From assembly GCA_041746615.1 (NCBI GenBank), contig JBGTGS010000003.1:1-7742 (forward strand): a stretch of DNA of 7,742 nucleotides, read 5' to 3'. A program made the translations under genes and the position numbers. Positions 4,997-7,742 of the stretch are shown here, piece after piece (the stretch's first letter is position 1; each line of letters opens with the position of its first letter). The DNA is from CAMAXB01 sp041746615 (GTDB lineage: Bacteria > Verrucomicrobiota > Verrucomicrobiia > Opitutales > Opitutaceae). The notes beneath the pieces are model-generated. The model ran no database searches and had not been told where the DNA came from. It was given only the letters and a program-made list of their open reading frames with translations.

Positions 4997-7000
4997 TCAC
5001 TCCACCCGCAGTACGCCGCGCATGAGCGTGGCGTGGCCGGGGAAGGTGCAGACGTACTCATAGTCTCCGGGCGTCGTCGGTGCGGTGAAATAGATGGTGT
5101 CACTCTGGTTCGGCATGAGCAGCAGGGTGTGCACGAGCACGTCGTCGCGTAACGGCACGAATTGCATCTGCATGCCGTCGATGCCCAGGTTCAGAGCGGC
5201 CGCACCCACGTCCTGGCTGCGGCCGGGCGCTGTCAGCACCCAGTTGTGCAACATGTCATCAGGGTTGTTCAGCACGAGTCTTACGCGGCTGCCGGCCTTC
5301 ACCACCAGAAGCTCCTGATCGTACTTCAGGCCTGAAATGGTGGTGAGGACCAGTGCATGATCCACCTCGCCACCCCAATCCGCCGGCGGCCCGGCCTGAC
5401 GTTTGGCGAAAGTGAAGGTGGCCTCCGGCTCGGCGGTGACCGCGCCACAAAGATCGGCGAGGGCCTCCGCCGACATCAGCCGTTCGCCGTCGGGGAACAC
5501 ATTGAGGGTATAATAGGCGGTGTCGTGCAGCAGAGCCTCATCACTCCCGCGACGACGGAGCCCGGGGGCCTTGATCTCATGGACGTAATTTTCGCGCAGG
5601 CCCGCCACGACAATGCGCACACTCAGACCGTCCGCGGACACCTCGGCCATCGCGACCGGACAAGACTGCTGGTCGACGGCGCGACTGCCATAGGCCTGGT
5701 GGTAATTGTAGGTGAAACTGGTGACGCGATATGACGTCTGGAGCGCAGCGCTGGCCGGGTCCACCGGCTCCGTGAAGTGCAGTACGAATCCGTCCGGCTG
5801 CGCGCGCACTTCCTTAAGCCCGAACGGAACCTTGCCCGTCCAGACGAGCCGCTCGAGGGCAAAATCCTGGCTGCCGACTGATCCCCAGCCGCGGTTGGTG
5901 GAGCCGGCGAAGAGCGAGCCGTCCTCGCCCCAGGCGAGCCGCAGAATGCCGGAATCGAAGCCCGAACGGAAGGGGTAGGCGGTGCCCTGATACACTCCCT
6001 TCACCTTCTCCAGGGTCATGCGCAGGATCTTGCTCTGGCCCTGATCACCAATGAAAAAGTGCCCGCTGTACGGACCGAAGCGTCCGCCCGTTAGATCCTC
6101 CGTAATGTCCGAATTGGAGATGCCCAGAATCGTGTGCGGCAGCCAGACGGCGGGCAGTTTGAGCTCTGGGATGCGTTTGGCCACCTCGTGCATCGGTTCG
6201 CGGAAATCGTCGATCGCATTCATGCGCAGCGACAGCGGTGAGCCGGCGAGATCGGTCCACGCCAGTGATGCCGGGTGACCGGCAAAATCACCGGGCTCGA
6301 TGTGGGTGACGCGTCCGGAGCCGACCCATTCGCCCTGATTGTCGGTAAAGAACCAATCACCCGTGGAGGAGACGGTGAAGCCCGCCGGTGACCGCAGGCC
6401 GGCGGCAATCGGGGTCATCCTCCCATCGGGGGTTATCTCCATCATCCAGCCACGCCAAGGGACGGGGCTTTGGGTGGGTGCGCCGAAGGTGACGTTGAGG
6501 GTGACGCGCAGGTTGCCCTCGGGTGAAAGCACCGGACCGAAGGCGTACTCATGGTAATTTCCGTAGATGGGCAGGACCGCGACGGTGTTGAAGCGATCCG
6601 CGCGGCCGTCGCCGTCCTCGTCCATGATGTGGGTCACTTCCTGGCGCTGGGCCACGTAGTAGCCGCCTCCGGGGGCCGCAATGATGCCAAGGACTTCGTG
6701 GAGACCCTGGGCAAAGAGGGTGTAAACGGGCTGGGGGTCATCATCGTAGGCACCATCCACCCGCCAAATTTCCCCGCGGCGGGTGGTGACGAGCAGGCTG
6801 CGACCGGGAATGGGCAGGATGCCTCCGACCTCGAGGATGATGTCCTCGGGTATGGGCAGGGCGATGCGCCGGTAGTAGCTGGATTCACGTTCGACCAGGC
6901 CATCGACCGGTCCCGCAAAGCGTTCCTCGGGGGTGGGATTGTTGGCCGACTGCGCCGAGATCGAGACAGCCAGGAGAGGGAGGAGAAAAAGTCGTTTCAT
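4997..7000 (-). CDS. Exported sorbosone/glucose-dehydrogenase-type propeller fused to an azurin-like copper domain
   Basis: This is a predicted periplasmic oxidoreductase of 667 residues. The signal peptide is MKRLFLLPLLAVSISAQSA. A beta-propeller of the PVC-type glucose/sorbosone dehydrogenase class spans about 45-388; it has HIMDEDGDGRADRF (124-137), TDNQGEWVGSG (219-229), GDQGQSKILRM (318-328) and NRGWGSVG (369-376). An Ig-like domain (about 392-505) starts near PDGFVLHFTEPVD. The azurin-like cupredoxin (about 540-667) has type-1 copper ligands His585 (LHNWVL), Cys651, His656 and Met660 (CTFPGHATLM). Their spacing equals azurin His46, Cys112, His117 and Met121. There is no CxxCH heme motif. 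Family knowledge suggests PQQ-type oxidation of a sugar or related substrate with electrons passed to copper; PQQ use and substrate are inferred. ATG at 7000 is chosen because GGTGA (7013-7009) lies 8 bases upstream and a signal peptide begins there. GTG at 7012 would add MNPP and overlap the preceding stop. Confidence 0.88.
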   Translation of the reverse strand: MKRLFLLPLLAVSISAQSANNPTPEERFAGPVDGLVERESSYYRRIALPIPEDIILEVGGILPIPGRSLLVTTRRGEIWRVDGAYDDDPQPVYTLFAQGLHEVLGIIAAPGGGYYVAQRQEVTHIMDEDGDGRADRFNTVAVLPIYGNYHEYAFGPVLSPEGNLRVTLNVTFGAPTQSPVPWRGWMMEITPDGRMTPIAAGLRSPAGFTVSSTGDWFFTDNQGEWVGSGRVTHIEPGDFAGHPASLAWTDLAGSPLSLRMNAIDDFREPMHEVAKRIPELKLPAVWLPHTILGISNSDITEDLTGGRFGPYSGHFFIGDQGQSKILRMTLEKVKGVYQGTAYPFRSGFDSGILRLAWGEDGSLFAGSTNRGWGSVGSQDFALERLVWTGKVPFGLKEVRAQPDGFVLHFTEPVDPASAALQTSYRVTSFTYNYHQAYGSRAVDQQSCPVAMAEVSADGLSVRIVVAGLRENYVHEIKAPGLRRRGSDEALLHDTAYYTLNVFPDGERLMSAEALADLCGAVTAEPEATFTFAKRQAGPPADWGGEVDHALVLTTISGLKYDQELLVVKAGSRVRLVLNNPDDMLHNWVLTAPGRSQDVGAAALNLGIDGMQMQFVPLRDDVLVHTLLLMPNQSDTIYFTAPTTPGDYEYVCTFPGHATLMRGVLRVE

Positions 7001-7008
7001 GGGCGGGT

Positions 7009-7013
7009 TCACC
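7009..7013 (-). promoter_or_regulatory. Ribosome-binding site GGTGA overlapping the upstream stop codon
   Basis: On the minus strand GGTGA (7013-7009) sits 8 bases before the ATG at 7000 and contains the TGA stop (7011-7009) of the preceding gene. It is the best Shine-Dalgarno match in the window. It decides the start of the copper protein in favour of ATG 7000 over GTG 7012, and its position implies translational coupling of the two genes. Confidence 0.5.
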
Positions 7014-7742
7014 AGATGAGGGTGTAGCGGAAGGTCCGTGCCTCCGTGGTGTTGCCGAGCGGCAGGATGAGCTGGCGGCGACCGCGCTCCATGCGCAGCT
7101 CCGGCCGCGGGCGGTCCGGTCCCTCGGGGTCGATGTCGATGTAGTATTGGCGGTCACCAATCACGTATCCGCCGGGGCGTGACGTGATGGCATCAGCTTC
7201 GGCCAGCAGCAACCAGGGCGTCCCGCTCACCGGGCGTCCGGTGACGGTCAGGGTGCGGACCAGCCCGCGTCCGCCGGGCAGCGGGGCGATGCGGTCGCTC
7301 ACGCGCAGGGCGCTGAAGTCGTAGTGAAAGACGGGCTGGCCGTCGGCCTCGAGCGTATAGCCGCGCTGTTTGAACAGATTGGTGTCGTTTGGTTGCCAGG
7401 CGGAGCCCGGGTTGCCGAGTCCCGCAAGAGCGGGTCTCCCGTCGAAATGAATCACCGAGCCGGTGGGCCGGGCGGACTGATCGATGCCTCGAGCGCGCCA
7501 CATGTCGGTGACGTCGAGGTAGGTGCCTGTCCAGACCGCGAGCAGTGAGCCTTGGGCGAGATCATAGGCGTAGTTGAGCCGGGATTCGTAACCCACGGTG
7601 ACAGCGTAGACACGCTTGTGGTCCTCAAAGGGAAAGTAGGTGCGTTGCAGGCGCACCCGGCCCGCTTCGGGCTCGATGGTGAGCGGGAGCGCCGGGGTGG
7701 CCGGTCGCTGGTTGGGCCGGCCGGGCTGGCTGAACAGGACCA
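7009..7742 (-). CDS. Unrecognised protein, C-terminal 243 residues (runs off window)
   Basis: The reading frame is open from the window edge to TGA at 7011-7009, so the N-terminus is missing. The GTG at 7656 is probably an internal valine, since the frame continues upstream through LPLTIEPEAGR. I do not recognise the domain with confidence. What is visible is rich in beta-strand patterns and aromatic residues: LQRTYFPFEDHKRVYAVTVG, SLLAVWTGTYLDVTDMW, FKQRGYTLEADGQPVFHYDF, GLVRTLTVTG and the C-terminal FRYTLIW. There is no cysteine in the visible part, hence no heme site there. From memory, similar text occurs in exported Verrucomicrobiota/Planctomycetota proteins, sometimes fused to cytochrome c domains, next to sorbosone-type dehydrogenases; this was not checked. 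It is cotranscribed with, and overlaps the ribosome-binding site of, the azurin-fused dehydrogenase, which suggests a shared extracytoplasmic task. Confidence 0.75.
   Translation of the reverse strand, partial: VLFSQPGRPNQRPATPALPLTIEPEAGRVRLQRTYFPFEDHKRVYAVTVGYESRLNYAYDLAQGSLLAVWTGTYLDVTDMWRARGIDQSARPTGSVIHFDGRPALAGLGNPGSAWQPNDTNLFKQRGYTLEADGQPVFHYDFSALRVSDRIAPLPGGRGLVRTLTVTGRPVSGTPWLLLAEADAITSRPGGYVIGDRQYYIDIDPEGPDRPRPELRMERGRRQLILPLGNTTEARTFRYTLIW

Noticed and set aside
6551..7027. 158-codon plus-strand frame opposite the copper protein start
   Set aside because: It is antisense to the signal peptide and early propeller of a well-supported protein and shows no independent coding evidence.

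Overview
The window is GC-rich DNA with strong G/C preference at third codon positions. It looks like a chromosomal piece of a Verrucomicrobiota-type bacterium (PVC superphylum), with Opitutaceae-like as the best guess. The lineage call rests mainly on two things: the secreted sorbosone/glucose-dehydrogenase-type propeller carrying a C-terminal azurin-like copper domain, and the wording of the phosphoglucomutase and UDP-sugar pyrophosphorylase. It is inference from protein character, because no rRNA or tRNA is present.

Left edge, 1-615 (minus): the first 205 residues of an ExeA/GspA-type AAA+ ATPase that runs off the window. A 222-base divergent intergenic region follows (616-837). It holds a 9-base G run, a 10-base palindrome and a small hairpin with a T tract.

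Centre, 838-4687 (plus): three genes in one direction. They are a small FtsB/DivIC-type division protein (GTG start), a UAP1-type UTP:sugar-1-phosphate uridylyltransferase, and a 654-residue phosphoglucomutase/phosphomannomutase. The last two form an obvious metabolic pair: the mutase makes the sugar 1-phosphate and the uridylyltransferase activates it to the UDP-sugar used for envelope polymers, glycogen/trehalose or exopolysaccharide. The gaps of 66 and 100 bases do not prove an operon, and the 100-base gap contains two small hairpins.

4702-4996: a non-coding block of 2.7 copies of a 104-base tandem repeat. Each copy has a strong GTTGCGC-type hairpin. The block lies between convergent genes, and the last hairpin touches the stop codon of the minus-strand gene.

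Right side, 4997-7742 (minus): two translationally coupled genes. The upstream one (stop at 7009) is a partial, unrecognised protein open to the window edge. The downstream one is an exported propeller protein with an Ig-like linker domain and a complete azurin-type type-1 copper site, whose ligand spacing matches azurin exactly. They probably act together outside the cytoplasm in oxidation of a sugar or related compound with electron transfer to copper.

I see no RNA gene, CRISPR array, insertion sequence or prophage. The window looks mostly like ordinary chromosome. The most interesting items are the dehydrogenase-azurin fusion and the intergenic tandem repeat with its restructured third hairpin. 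I found no convincing undescribed system.
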